Assembly (NCBI GenBank): GCA_963969595.1
Contig: OZ018415.1
Location: 17,856,001 to 17,920,000, forward strand
DNA: 64,000 nucleotides
Reading direction: 5' to 3'
Source of the DNA: Neckera pumila
Lineage: Eukaryota > Streptophyta > Bryopsida > Hypnales > Neckeraceae
Numbering within the stretch: position 1 is the first letter of the stretch; every line of letters starts with the position of its first letter. This document shows positions 12,623 to 24,963 of the stretch, piece by piece. A program made the translations under genes and the position numbers. The notes beneath the pieces were generated by a model that worked only from the letters and a program-made list of their open reading frames with translations, made no database searches and was not told where the DNA came from.

Positions 12623-14546
12623 CCCATAAAGGACCATGGGTGCAAATTTTGAACAATGAATGAATGAAAATACATCTCAAATTTATCGAAATCTATTTTT
12701 TCATCCATTAATTTTTATGATGATTCTTATATTAGTTCTTTAACATTTGTACGATATAAATTATAAAGATTTTGCTTTGCAAATATTCTATAACTCAAAG
12801 GGTATCGGTAACCTCAAAGTAACTTTTTCAATTCAAATAATGACCCTTGAAAAACGACATGGATAAATAAATAAATAAAAATCTTCAATAATCACTATGA
12901 TTAGAACTAGGCATTTTGAACATATAGAAAAAATTCTTATAAAAGTCATAACTATTCAATCTATAATTGATTTTAGAAGGAATTTTCAATTTTTGGCTTC
13001 AAATTTTATTGTAGAATATTGATTGGATTAACCATATGGATGTGATCTATAAATCATATTTTACAAATATTGTTTGAGAGTCATTGTTATAAATTGCTTT
13101 TTTTTAAAAGATCCTTATAATTTTGGAAATTTGGACCCCGCCCAATCCTTTAGGGGTTGAGTTATCTTCTACATTTCTCCTCTTCTAATTGGAAATATAA
13201 ATTTAAATTTAACAAATTTTATTTGGGATAAAATTGGGGAGAGCAATGGATTCAGTTCACTATAGCCAAAGGGGGGATGGGTGTAAGTTATGGTTTGATT
13301 TTTTCCAAGGTCTTGTTGTTTCTAACCTTGTTTGCCATTTGGTCTAGAAAATGTGGGGCCAAGGAATAGATTAAGATGTATGAAGTTAAAAAAAAAAAGA
13401 GTATATTGATAGTGGAAAAGTGCACCTAGACTAAGGCCATAAAACTTAAGCATCACAAGGTTCCACCATTAGAAAAAACACTCACTTGGGAATTCATTAC
13501 AAGAAAAATGAGGCCTTTGGAAGTCTATGAGTTCCTGGACAACAGAGAACACTGGCCAAAGAAATGGAAAAAAAAAAATTAAAATTAAACTTAAAATTTG
13601 GGCTAGCAATTTGTAGGGCCTGATTGGTTGGGACAGTTCAATAATATAATTGAAAAAATGATTAAAAATTAAAAAAATGATTATTATAAAAATAAATAAA
13701 CAAATAAATAAAATTCAAATTTGATGTGGCCGAAGTTATCGTTGTCATCTTAAATTATTATTTAAATATTATTTAATTGTAATTTTAAGATTTCTTTATA
13801 TTTTAAAAATTAAATATTTTTTAAATATTTTTTTGTTGTGACCACTATTCATCATTGATGATGAATAGTGGTCAGAGGGGCTGTGAGTTCCTTTGCGGGA
13901 AACTCAGAATCCCTTAGTGAAGGGAAGGAGCTCTTGAGGGTTGATTTTTTTATAATGCATGGTGTTTTGTCAATACCGGTAGACACAATCACTTGACGCT
14001 TGCATGAAACACTTCCTTAGTAGTTGCATGAACTAGGTGAGTGTGAGTGCCTTGGTTTAATATACATGTAGAGTAATGAATCCATGGTTGTTGTGTTCAT
14101 ATAAAATGGGTGAGAAAAGGGGTGAAAATAATGTTGCATGAACTATAAACCGTGAGGGTTGAATGAGCTAAAATGAATGTGACTAACTTTAATTATTTTG
14201 CATGCTTATTTATAAATTACAAGAGTATTGCCCAATTTAAATGGTTGAAGGCATTTGAGAGTATTTGAAAATTTGGAAAATGCAACATGAGAGGATTCTA
14301 AAGGTTGATTGAGGTGTACATGAAATGTTGGTCATAGCTCAAATAGAGCCCATTGAGGTACCTTGATGGTGATTTTTAGGAAAATTTGGACATAATATGA
14401 AACATTAGAATTTAATTTATACTATAAGAAGCTTGTGTGTTTTGGGATGTTGAACATCAGTGTTGACATAAAAACATGGGTTGTTTTATTTGATGCCCAC
14501 AAAAATGCGTTCCAAAAATGAAAAAATAGTGAAAACATGCCCCAAA
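12623..14546. other. AT-rich intergenic DNA without a visible gene
   Basis: No credible open frame. It contains poly-A/T runs, (aaat)n-like stretches near 12860 and 13690, and one perfect short palindrome at 13840-13873. A block near 14440-14540 ('gttgacataaaaacatggg') recurs at about 48230-48330, so part of this stretch is dispersed repeat. Confidence 0.5.
13840..13873. repeat. Perfect 15-bp palindrome with 4-base loop
   Basis: The arms gaccactattcatca and its exact complement flank the loop ttga. It lies next to an AT-rich tract and a 'ggggctgtgagttcc' segment. It could be a terminator-like hairpin, the core of a decayed inverted-repeat element, or chance. No function can be assigned. Confidence 0.7.
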
Positions 14547-14866
14547 CATTAGATGATATTTGAGGGTCTTGGAGGGCCGTTTCAGGCCGTTTCAGGCTTG
14601 TTCCCTGATCTGCCCAGATTCAGTGAACGCCAGTACAGATGTGTCAGAAAACTTTTAAAAATAAAAATAAATAAATAAATAAGATAAAATTTTGTACCAA
14701 AATATCATTCTAAGCAAAAAAAAAAATTTAATTTTTTTTCAAGAAATGATGTGGCAGTTGCTTGACCACGTCAAGCAGTTGCTGTTGCTACGTTCCCGCA
14801 GTCTGGAAACGCAGCAGACAGCAAGGGAATTCCTAGCCCTCTGAGATCCCCAAATCTCATCTAATG
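14547..14866. mobile_element. CATTAGATG-type MITE, copy 1
   Basis: A 320-bp element with inverted ends CATTAGATGATATTTG and complementary CAAATCTCATCTAATG. The interior reads ...gatctgcccagattcagtgaacgcc... and carries 'gatgtggcagttgcttgacc'. Two other copies are at 17371-17673 (opposite orientation) and 49147-49446. The related block at 48290-48330 appears to lack the element. It is non-coding. Confidence 0.8.
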
Positions 14867-16434
14867 AACACAAGTTTCTTATAGTGTTAAAGTGCAAATT
14901 CATTTGAGTTCATGCATGTTAAATTTGGGTGTTTCTAGGATTAGTAGTGTGTTGGAGTTTGTTTTTCGGGCCCAATTTGATCCAATTTGGAGCCTAAATG
15001 GTGAGAATTTTGCATAGAACATTGCCTAACCTACATAGGCATGTATTAGATGAGTGCGTGGTATAGGATGTTTATCTTGGTGATATGAGATGGGCTACCC
15101 TCTTTTCACTTAAGATCATTTGACAGAAAATTGACCAAAATCGTCATAGGAATCCATTTTTTGAAAAGCAAATGGGTTTAGGATCCCATACATTCTATAA
15201 TAGCCAAATCTAAAGTTTTTCTTGCCAATGCGGTGAAATATTCTCATAAGTTTGTTTTCTAAAAGAATAGAAATCTCAAATGTCAACACAAATCTTTTTT
15301 TATTTTCAATGAAAAATTAAAAAACTAAAACTAAAAGATCTCATGAATGTACATCGGTATGTATGGCTGTATGCTAATGGTTCTAAAATTATTCTAAAAC
15401 TTCCATTTTTAGTGCATTGAATAAAAATTGGAAAATAGAAAGTTTTTTTCCATTTTTAATCATGCATCATTACTCTATTCAATGGGAGAATGTGTAGAAG
15501 TAATTTCATTCCATTTGGCTTTCTAAATTGTGAGATATAAGTATTCAAAGTTAATGAAGAAAGCCTTAAAGCTTGCGTGGCTATCTATCCAATGTTTTCT
15601 CTCTCTATTAGTATGCTGCCTAAGCATACTAATAAACTTTTGAGCCTCATAACATTTGACTCCAAAATCCAATTGAAGTTCTTCTAAGACTAAAATTTTG
15701 GAAAGCTTATAGAAGTGTGTATTTGATATGGAGTCATTTGCTCAAAATTGAATTCGTATGAACCTATTCAAGCTTTCAAAATGTTCTGTGAGAGTTTAAA
15801 GAACTTTAGGAACTAAAATTCATAAAGCAAGTTTTAGAAAAGCTTTCCAATGGCTCAATTCTATTGTCAACGGTGTGAGTATGTGAGCCCAAGAATACGA
15901 GCTTGTGAGCATTGAGCCTACAATTTAGGTACCTATAATATAAATACCATACACTATAGAAGGTGTATGTATCATGAACACCTATAATATGGATATTTGT
16001 AACAAGTATATCCTATAATCATAAACGCTTTCTATGGTATATACACCTACAATATAGGTGTGTAGTATTCTAGGCTCATGGGCTCACACTCTTATGCTTA
16101 CATAGTAGCAACCCTCATTCTATTGTGCAAGGTTTTCAAGAAGATATACAAGTTCTATTCAACTTGAATAAGTTGATGGTAAAAATTGAAAAATTGAATT
16201 TAAAATCTATAGAAAACTAAGCTAAGAAGCTCTTGTTGTTTCAATAACTAAGTTGTACATTTATAATATGAATCATTTGCTTAAATAACACCAAGAGCTC
16301 TCATTGGAGGTCAAAATATTGTGCAAGACCTTTAATTTTCTCACAAAATTCTAAAGACAAACATCTACATTTGTACATTACATAGAAGAATTATCTATCA
16401 TCTATCTACACTTGAAGGGTACCGCATTTTAGGA
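14867..16434. repeat. Spacer and left flank of duplicated unit 2
   Basis: No gene is visible. From about 15370 the sequence is a diverged copy of 1-899, marking the left side of the second unit. The portion 14867-15369 is not seen elsewhere in the window apart from short AT-rich matches. Confidence 0.55.
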
Positions 16435-16954
16435 TTAACCACTAAAGGACCAAATGACCCTTTAGGAGAAACTACAAAGTTTAGATAGGTTCCTATGATC
16501 TCAAGTTTTGATATGATTTCTTAAAACATTTTTAAAAGATAAGAAATCACATCAATTTTCTTCTCATTGGTGCTTGAAAGCAAAAGCTAAGTCTAAAATG
16601 ATGGTCAATGGAAGAAAAACACAAAAAGATAAAATAGTTTTTTTTTTCTCATAGAAAATAATCTTGTCTACTTGGAAAGGTTTGGTTCATTCTAATTGGA
16701 CTACTAATGAGAAAGTTATGGACAATCTTGTTTTTCAGGCAACCTAAGCATCTTTTTGAAAAATAATCTATAGGATTCATTTCTGAATGCAATTTTCACA
16801 GTTTAAAAAAAAAATCTGAGAAGGTAAAATTTGCTTGCTAGAACAATCTGACTCTTGGAACTCTTGTGTTTCAATCCCATCTTACAGCTATTAATGATTA
16901 GTTTTTTGTTCAATCTTGGACCTATTTCTATTTAACACATTTTTTAGAGAATGA

Positions 16955-18339
16955 GGGTGAATGCAAGAAATACTTGTACTATTTGTTGCGTTTTGTCACA
17001 CCCTAGTTTTTAATTTTTTTTTGCTATAACTTTTGTGTTTTAGCTCCAAATGACTCAAAATTTATAGAAAAGCTATTCATATTCATTATACACTTTTTTT
17101 GTTTTTTCAAGATTTTTGAAAAATAATCTATTATTTTTAAACAGCTCCAATAATTTTTCACAATGGGTGATTTAGGGATCTTTTGCACTTTTTCTTAATC
17201 CAAACAAATAAATTTTGAGCTGAAATTTGAAGAGAATGGTCCTCTAGTAGACTTATAGCTATTTTCTGCATAAGTTTTAAAAACACTTATTTTCATATGG
17301 TGTAGAAGTCCACAAAAAGAGCTCCTTTCTTTCTGCATTGTTTTTCAAAGGTATAAAATATTATCTTGGTGCATTAGATGAGATTCAGGGGTCTTAGAGG
17401 GCTCCAAGTTCCCCTGCTGTCTGCTGCGCTTCCAAACTGCGAGAACGCAGTAGTAGTAGCTGGTTGACATGGCACAGTGATTGCCACATCATTTTTTGAA
17501 AAAAAAAAAATTTATTTTGTTGAAAATGATATTCTGGTAAAAAAATTTATTTATTTATTTATTTTTTTTCAAAAAAAAATTCTAACACACCCGTATCAAC
17601 GTTCATCAAATCTGGGCAGATCGTAGAATGGGACTAAAAGGGCCCTCTAAGACTACCAAATATCATCTAATGCGTTTTGGGGTCAAAATCCATCACCAAA
17701 AAGTTTTTTCAGATGGAAAATTTTTAGATTCTTTTTAAAAAAAAAGATATGTTTTTACAATTTAAATTGTCAAAAGTAGTGATTTCTTCACTAGAATTTT
17801 GGACACAAAATTCATCCTAAAATAGGTGAAAAAAACACCACTTTGAAAATTTTAACTTTTTTAAAGTAGGTATTTATTTTTTAAAATCTAAAAGTAGCCC
17901 ATTTGAGAAAACTTTTTGGTGATGGGATTTGACCAAGAAACACACCAAAATAATGTTTTATACCTTAAAAAAAAATGCAAAAAGAAGCTATTTTGGTAGA
18001 CTTCTACACCACATAAGAGTATTTTTTAAATTCATTTGGACAATAGTTATAAGTCTACTAGAAGACCATTCTCTTCAAATCTCAGCTCAAAATTTGTTTT
18101 TTGGATTAAAAAAAGTGCAAAAGACCCCTAAATCATCCATTGTGAGAAATTATTGAGGTTGATTAAAAAGAGTAGATTATTTTTGAAATATTTGGAAAAA
18201 TTGGAAAAGGTGTATAATGGTTATGAGTAGCTTCCTATAAATTTTGAGTCATTTGGAGCTAAAACACAAAAGTTATGGCCCAAAAAAAATCAAAAATTAG
18301 GGTGTGACAAAATGCTTTAAGTATTTCTTGCATTCACCC
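16955..18339. mobile_element. GGGTGAATGC-type foldback element
   Basis: Ends are GGGTGAATGCAAGAAATACT and its exact complement at 18320-18339. It is flanked by ATGA (16951-16954) and AAGA (18340-18343); paralogous sites at about 1465, 28287 and 54719 have one intact sequence at this point. The two halves are complementary over roughly 400 bp (about 16955-17370 against 17930-18339), so the whole insert can fold back on itself. The loop hosts a CATTAGATG MITE. The small open frame at 17929-18156 falls inside an arm and is not a gene. Confidence 0.8.
17371..17673. mobile_element. CATTAGATG-type MITE, copy 2 (inverted), nested
   Basis: A 303-bp element with ends GCATTAGATGAGATTCAGGG and complementary ATATCATCTAATGC, inserted in the loop region of the foldback element. 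It is in the opposite orientation to copies at 14547 and 49147. Flanking TGCA/TGCG would fit a 4-bp target duplication if the terminal TTAG is taken as the element end. Confidence 0.8.
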
Positions 18340-19563
18340 AAGAAAACTAAGTGATTTTTTTTGGAAATTTTCTTACCTATATTCTCAACTCAATTCTTAA
18401 ATACAAAATTCTTAAATTCAAAATTTGCAGTAAAAAAGTTTTATGTTAAAAAGATTCACAGTCAAAAAATATATTCATAGAAGGTGCAAAAAGCTTGTTT
18501 TCTTCATTTGAAATATAGATATCTTGCAATTTGCATGGTTAAATTTTTTCAAAATTTCTACCACACATTTTTATACTTGGCTAGTGCAAGATTATACGAT
18601 TAGATATGCCAAAAAACAATTTTTTAAAGTTTTTCACCTTGCAATAGAAATGGCATTTTTTGAGTGTGTTATGACAAAAAAAAAGCCTTGGTCTTTTAAT
18701 AAGTAGAGGACAATTGGTGACCCTAGAAATCATTCATTTCATTCTGTGTGAATCATTAGCTTAAAAAATTGTAAAAGCATTCATTGGAAGTCAAACTACC
18801 ATAGAAGACCTCCCCTTTTCACAACAAAATTCCAAAGATGAATAGTTGAACTTCTATCCTTCTAGAAGAAATCCTTGTCATCCATCGGACGCCAATTGTC
18901 CATGTTGACATTTAAGGATTAAGATATAAAACTAGAAGCGTTGAGAATATACTTTTGTGCAGACTTTGGTTTCAATAAATCAATCCTAGACTAGGTTGGT
19001 GGTGTTATTTTGAAATAATTATATATGTTGTAATGTAACTTTGGGGACGTAGATAACATTGTATAATGGGGCAATGGTCCTCCCCCATGCAAGAAAGGTA
19101 CTATGCCTCCCTAATGAGATGGGATCTATCAAAAAATGCAAGGATAGGGGTTGGCTGAGGAGCCGTACAGACAATTTTGTTCACAAGACGAGGTCCCCTT
19201 TTCAAAGGGTGCAAAGGCGACCCTGCTGCCTCATTGCGAAACAACGTGAGTTTGTGTACGCAAGGCACCAATCCAGCTACCTTGACCCCACATACTCACT
19301 CTGTATACCATATATATACTCCGTGGAGAGACGAAACCCAGCCTCCCTTCTACAGGTTCCCCTTTTACATACACTGACCAAGTTCGATAAATCCATACTG
19401 TCGTGAACTGAGACCTTTGTGAATTGAACATAGTCTGTAGGTCACAATTGGGGACGCCAGAATCGCGCCAATTCAAGGAGATTGCGCGCGGTTGTTTACC
19501 CGCTCCTCCTTCGATTCCGGTAGTAGTCCCTTTGGTGAGCAGATCGAAAGTCTATTGACGAAA

Positions 19564-21533
19564 ATGAAGCTGCAGAACTGCCACAGCGGATGGTGTCTTG
19601 TTGAATTTCCAGGCTTCAATAGGTCCGAGGGTTGCAAAAATTTCACTGCGACAATTTCCGAGATGTTTTCAGAATTCCATATTTCGGATACCAGCTCTGT
19701 AGCCATGCATACCGCTTGTTGCCAGCTCTATTGCGGCGAGCGCAGTCAGCTTCTCCAGCTTCTATGTCAAGGGGTCTCTAAGAGAATGGCCCTCCTGACC
19801 TGGGTCATCGTGGTGATCCTCATCTTTTGTGTTATGGCCCAGCTGGTGTCTGTGGTCGTGGAAAGGGGAGCAGGAAAAGTGACCTTTTTAGCAGGACCGT
19901 TGTTTCTCGCTTTCATTGCTGTGATTGTGTATGTGTTTACCGACGATACCTTCTCTGCCGACACACCATTCTATCCCGTTGTGGGAGCCATGAATGTGTC
20001 AGCCTTCAGCTACTTTTTTTCAAGCTTTAAGTACAGCATCCACCTAACACATGAGATCGCACCAGCAACAGTGCTCCTGGTTTCCATGTTCCCGATGTGG
20101 ACGGTCCTGACGGTCAAGAGAGCGGAGAGCATACTCTTCGTTGAATATTATACGGAAATTGTGAGAATATGGAATTTAGTGATAGGGATGCTTGCACTCT
20201 CCATACTTTGGGTTCTCCACTCGGAACAGTTGGGTACAGAGCGGATTGGATTAGAGGGTATAATAGTGTGCATACCGAAAATCCGGGGGACAACCAAATG
20301 TGTAGGTTGTGGGTGTTGGGAGGTGCTCAAGGTCACCCAACTTGGCGAACTCCTGCTGGCCAATGTGTTGGGATTTACTTAGCAATGGTGTCATGGTTCA
20401 TTGCTCAGGCTACTCACAGCTTCTTAACGAAGACATGCATTGAAGACTTGGTGTTATTTCACTTGATGTTGTGGGTACCACCTGCTTCTCTAACACTGGC
20501 TGTGATTTTCACTCAACTCTCCATGTGCAAATTTCGGGCTTCATGTGGACATCAAGGTACTGATTTTCGCCAGTTTTCGTGGCACGGTTGAATTCAATGG
20601 TATGTTTATGATCAAATTTTGGATAAGAAAGTAGTAACTAAGCTAGTAATGCTATGTTCATTATCGTATTTGTCAAAATGGCTTGCTTCAAAGCACGAAA
20701 AACTAGGACTTAAATAGCTCGGATGTTCCAGATGGTGAGATGGGCCTACCAATTGATTTCTTGACATTTCGACATTAATTAGCCATTCTAATGAGTATGA
20801 CAATATTTGTTTTGCAGAAAGTGACAAGGGTTTGCTTTTCCAATGGATTTTGCACGACTTCCTCTCTTTAATCCAAACCTACAAGTACATGGAGGCAGCT
20901 GTGATTAGCTATAGATTAGGAAGAGACTCTCTGCAGCCTGAGAATCATACTGAAATATACAGAATTGTTTGGTGGGATAGATCTCTGGTTCCACTAGTGT
21001 TTTTCATTGAAATAGTGATATTTTGTAATTCATATCCTGGTGTTTTCGTTCTTCGAGTATTCCAAACGTTTGGAGTACGTGCTGTGAAGTTAATTTGGAA
21101 GCGCACATTGGACTTGGATATGAAAGAGAAGAACAAAGCCTACCGAACATTATGTGAGCGCTGTCTTTCTGAAGACATCGCGGAGGCCTATGAAAACTTA
21201 GGAAAAGAAAACCATGTTGAATACCTGCTGAATGGTGAGAAAGATTTGCAGGTTCAAGAGATTTTCAGAAATCATCGCATGAAGATTAGTCTACCTCTCC
21301 TTTTGGACAACATCAGTCCAGCACGCCTATCTTACCTGCTTCACCAACTTGACGTTGTGCTCAAGGAGAATCCACCAAGATCACGAGTAGAGGTGCTTCA
21401 TCCATACATAATGTCAATGCAGGAGAGTTTCGCCGTCCTGGCACATTTCGATTGGTTAAGGACAGGCAGATCAAGACTGATATTGCTCACTGCTAGCCTT
21501 GTGCAATTTTTCAACAGGGTGGGTATGAAGTAG
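19564..21533 (+). pseudogene. Gene A copy 2: frameshifted
   Basis: Exon 1 is 19564-20556 and exon 2 is 20818-21533. The ATG, phase-1 intron and complete C-terminal tail (ending NRVGMK) are kept. Compared with copy 4, ten bases are missing at about 20225 (ctcgg|aacag in place of ctcggttttgttccgaacag). This throws exon 1 out of frame and gives a stop at 20380-20382 after about 270 residues, removing membrane segments 6-8 and the C-terminal region. The rest of exon 1 continues in another frame. The N-terminal segment is of the 'TATISE..SEF' type shared with copies 3 and 5, while the 3' half of exon 1 is nearly identical to copy 4. It is probably a recent pseudogene; a truncated membrane protein cannot be excluded. 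Confidence 0.75.
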
Positions 21534-22788
21534 AAGTTTCATTGGTATGATAGTGAAAGAAACCTAAGATAAATCTCTACTATTTCTAACCAGTGTTAAC
21601 CTAGTGAGTGTGGATCCATGTAGCATAATCTAAATGTAGGAGACTTTCGTTGTTCTGGCACGTTTTGATTGGTTAAGCAATCAAAGAAGTCAAATGGCTC
21701 AACTCTCTGACATTGACATTATGTCCGGTAATTGCAAAGTAGGTCAAGTCATCAAAAATAGTCGCAAGTTAGTACCAACCTTGCCGCCCGTGGCTTGGTA
21801 GGTCCTAACTATCAATTATTTTTTATAGCTTGGCCTGCTTTAATTACCTAGTCCATCTCAATAAAGACAAACCTGTTTAGATTTTCTACGGTAGAATCTG
21901 GGTAGCCACCATAGACTTAGTTTTGGGTTTAGGGTACATTATCCAAATTCCATTGTACTACCTCTACATTTAATGCCAAAGTTTCCACTTCATATTCAGA
22001 GTTTTTAACGTGCATTACATTTCATCTTGGTTTCTTGCGTCCTGCATCTTGGATTTGTAGCTTTCTATACATTCATAATCTTAGTTAAAAATCTTTCATG
22101 CACATCAATAGTGATACATACTTGACAATTATGGTGGAAAATCTAAATCCATCAAAATAAGCAATTCATAGATGGAAGCACCTTATTCTAAAAATAATAT
22201 TGTTGTAGTATTAGCAATTAAAAATCACGAATTTTCAAAAAAAAGAAAGACTTTTTTAGATATGACATGTAATTTTTATGAATTTTCAAAGTGGAAGCTC
22301 CCCAAACTACTAAAGCCGTCATATAGCTGGACCTATAACCAAATTTTGATATAATTAGTAGTCAATTAATCACAGTTAAATAAAGAGACAATTTAATGAC
22401 GCTTTTGAAAGACACTTTAATGAAAGTCTAAGGACAAGTTTAGTGGAAGTCTAGCGTACATGGACAGTTAGAGCATCTCTTGCACCCCTCCAAAGAACCC
22501 CTCTCTTCTAATTTTTGGATGATATATAAGCAATCAATAGTAGTATTTGTTAGGCTCCACCTTTACTTTCACACACCAAATAATCCATATTTGGTGGACA
22601 ACTCTAGTGTCGGTCTGAAGCTCTATACTAGAAGTTTAAACTACATAGGAGTGGAGGTAGAGACCGTATAAAATGCTAGATGTCCTCTATAGTACAAACT
22701 TTCAGTTGTTTGGTTATGAGATTTGAATTAGTGCCTGTGGTTGTTTTTCTGTGACGCATCATCCTCTTTCTTGTGAAGCTTCATGGGC
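21534..22788. other. Duplicated 3' flank of gene A copy 2, no gene seen
   Basis: Closely matches 5254-6637 and 42028-43835. It differs from the copy 1 version near 22465-22600, where a replacement or deletion removes the segment with 'atgagtgttatcacc'. No credible coding frame is present. Confidence 0.6.
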
Positions 22789-23712
22789 TCATTCAGCCTT
22801 CTTGGATCTCGGAAAGTCCTTACGAAGCTCCATGTAAAATCCCGGAGTGCAGTACCACAGCAGCAAATCCAGCAGCACCAGTGCTCACCGCCATCAAAGT
22901 CAAACAAGCGCAACGAAAGCAACTGCTCTGTCACACACCAGCTTGGCATTACTGATCGCCAAGTGTGATCGCCCCGCTTGTCTCTTAGTGTCGTCGTCGT
23001 AAAACGACCTGCGACAACCAAAATATTCCAAAATTTTGATCAGATAAATTCCATGTGCAGTGCACAACATTCTTAAGCTGTCGGGGGGATTCAGCCATGT
23101 CCACTTCCATCGAAAGACAAATCTAAGTCACTATAACATTATATGAAATCAAGAGCCAAATAACCATAATCCAAAAAGCTTTGCTATGTTAGGCTCCAAA
23201 ACATTCTTGAGTAACCAGATCTCAGAACGGACTCTGAGTCCAAAAGCTATGTTCCAAAGACTTTCACGATAACTCTCGTACGGCCCCAAAGCTAGCACGA
23301 CATTCAATCAAATCGAAAAGAGGCAAGAGACATACCTGCCAGTGGCCCGGAGAGGATAAATTTCCCAATGGAAGAAGAGATATTCAGACAATTATATAGC
23401 GTCGCAAACCTCTTCAACCCGAGCTCCTCCGCCACAATGGTGGTATAAATCCGGTACTGCGTCCCAAACGAAAGCCCCAACAAAATGGACCCATAGTGCA
23501 GACACGCAGGGACATTCAACGCCAACAGAAGATACGCTACCGCCATGACCAGCAACATGATCGTGTGGAACTTCGTGCGTGCGAAGCCAAACCGATATAG
23601 AAGGTAGCCCGAGAGGAATATGGCGTGGCTTGCTTCTACCCTACAACTTCTTCTCTGCTTCTTCTTCAGGAAGAGGATTTGATTCACCTGCCTGCTGGGG
23701 AGCTCCTGGTTT
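22789..23712 (-). pseudogene. Nodulin-like/NFD4-type MFS transporter relic (copy 2)
   Basis: Transcribed leftward. One exon is 23712-23336 (after ctgcag; donor gtatgt), the second 23008-22789. The first exon keeps the C-terminal MFS half: an FGFARTKFHTIML loop, helices around AVAYLLLALNVPACLHYGSI, and the motif FGTQYRIYTTIVAEE.GLK followed by TLYN, matching nodulin-like proteins (FGAQWPLLFAIISEIFGLK-type, from family knowledge). A deletion of roughly 200 bp fuses the acidic linker to the middle of a helix and removes the 'SLDFWLLFVATIFGVDSGLTA' part seen in copy 5. The last exon has lost one T in the run after GGTCG, breaking the frame. The N-terminal half is missing. Confidence 0.75.
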
Positions 23713-24963
23713 CTGCAGATTCGGGTAACTTAAACCACAAGTGAGCAGGGAGGCAAGAACAGAGCACAATGTTACCTACGTAAGTTGATTGCCTAAATGT
23801 AACCTCAACCTTAAAAATATTTTGTTTCTGGTTGTTTCTTTGTTCTTTGTTGGCACAAACAGAAGAGAAATTTCTATTTGCAAAAGAGCAAAAGAAAATG
23901 TTGCAAGGCCAGTCCCAGACAAATGCAAAAATAAAGTGCAGACGAAGCTGGGTTTTATATCGCCAGAATCAATAAAGAACATTACATAGCATGTTGGTCA
24001 AAAGATAAACGAAATCCATCAAAAAGAGAGTCCGATCCGTGAAGAAAGCCACGAACCCCATCACGATTGTGTGTTTCATGGTACTTTCGAGTTGAATACG
24101 CTAATACGCTAATAGTCTCATACTTTCTTTTTGGTCATTTGATCACCGAGATAGTGGGACCAGAAATAGGGTTGCATTTAGGTGCACATACCTTACCTTA
24201 GACTGTCAACGCAAATCTTCCTCCCCATCGGTCCAGGGCCAAGAAATGGAGTAAAGCTCGAGTATCTGCTCATTTACTCCGCCGCCGCATGTGCACTCAG
24301 TCATGATACTGCAGATTATTCCTTGCTTGCATTTGCTGGAACATTTGGTTGCAGCCATTCACACCAGCTATAGTGCACCTATATAGGTACGTAATTAATC
24401 CTGCAATCTTACTTGGCGACACTGCAAACGTCCATTTCGTTAAACTGGCGACATTCCAATACCTTGGCACGTTCAGGACGCGCGGCTTGAAAATAAATCT
24501 ATGCTTGTTTTAGTTTAAGGCCTGAAATTAGACCCTCGTAAAGATATGTCATATTTTTTTATTTCCAGAATGCCAATCTAACGAAATTGATGATTGCAGA
24601 ATTAATCTACGACTCTTAATAAAGAGGATTTATCGCTCCACCAATGTACATTATATTCTCCGATGCGGCAATCTCCATTGAGTGCATCTTATCCATGATT
24701 CGCACCTTTCACTACAATCACGTTTCATGGAAATGGACATGTATTCCCAACTGCTAATCTCGTTGCATAATGAAGCTGGTAGCTTGCAATTAGCCTGCCG
24801 TCGGCCTGCAGCAGTCAATATCACACTCCATGCTTCTGACAAAACTTCTAAACTTCGCAGTAGAGCTCGCCTAAAGACACGTACATGTGAATATATCTGG
24901 CAATATACTCCAAATCAACCCATGGAACTCGTGATTTGAGCTTCACGTGAACCCATGATTGTA
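23713..24963. other. Conserved spacer block upstream of the transporter relic
   Basis: Shared with 44921-46050 and 61828-63190. The retained patches include a segment around 23960-24080 whose - strand can read MKHTIVMGFVAFFTDRTLF, the 24220-24370 block, and the 24650-24950 block whose - strand reads SEAWSVILTAAGRRQANCK. They could be decayed upstream exons of the leftward gene, but I cannot join them into the known N-terminal half of a nodulin-like transporter. Confidence 0.35.

Larger units (their letters stand above)
16435..18700. mobile_element. Old TTAA-type element, copy 2, carrying nested insertions
   Basis: Begins at TTAACCACTAAAGGACCAAA (16435) and ends at gccttggtcttttaa (about 18698). 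It is interrupted by the 1385-bp foldback element at 16955-18339, which is in turn interrupted by a MITE at 17371-17673. Removing the inserts gives a body comparable in length to copy 1 (900-1840). Confidence 0.6.

Noticed and set aside
24182..24373. A small + strand frame repeated at 45236-45544 and 62306-62611
   Set aside because: It lies in a duplicated spacer; the starts differ between copies, no domain is visible and no splice context supports it.
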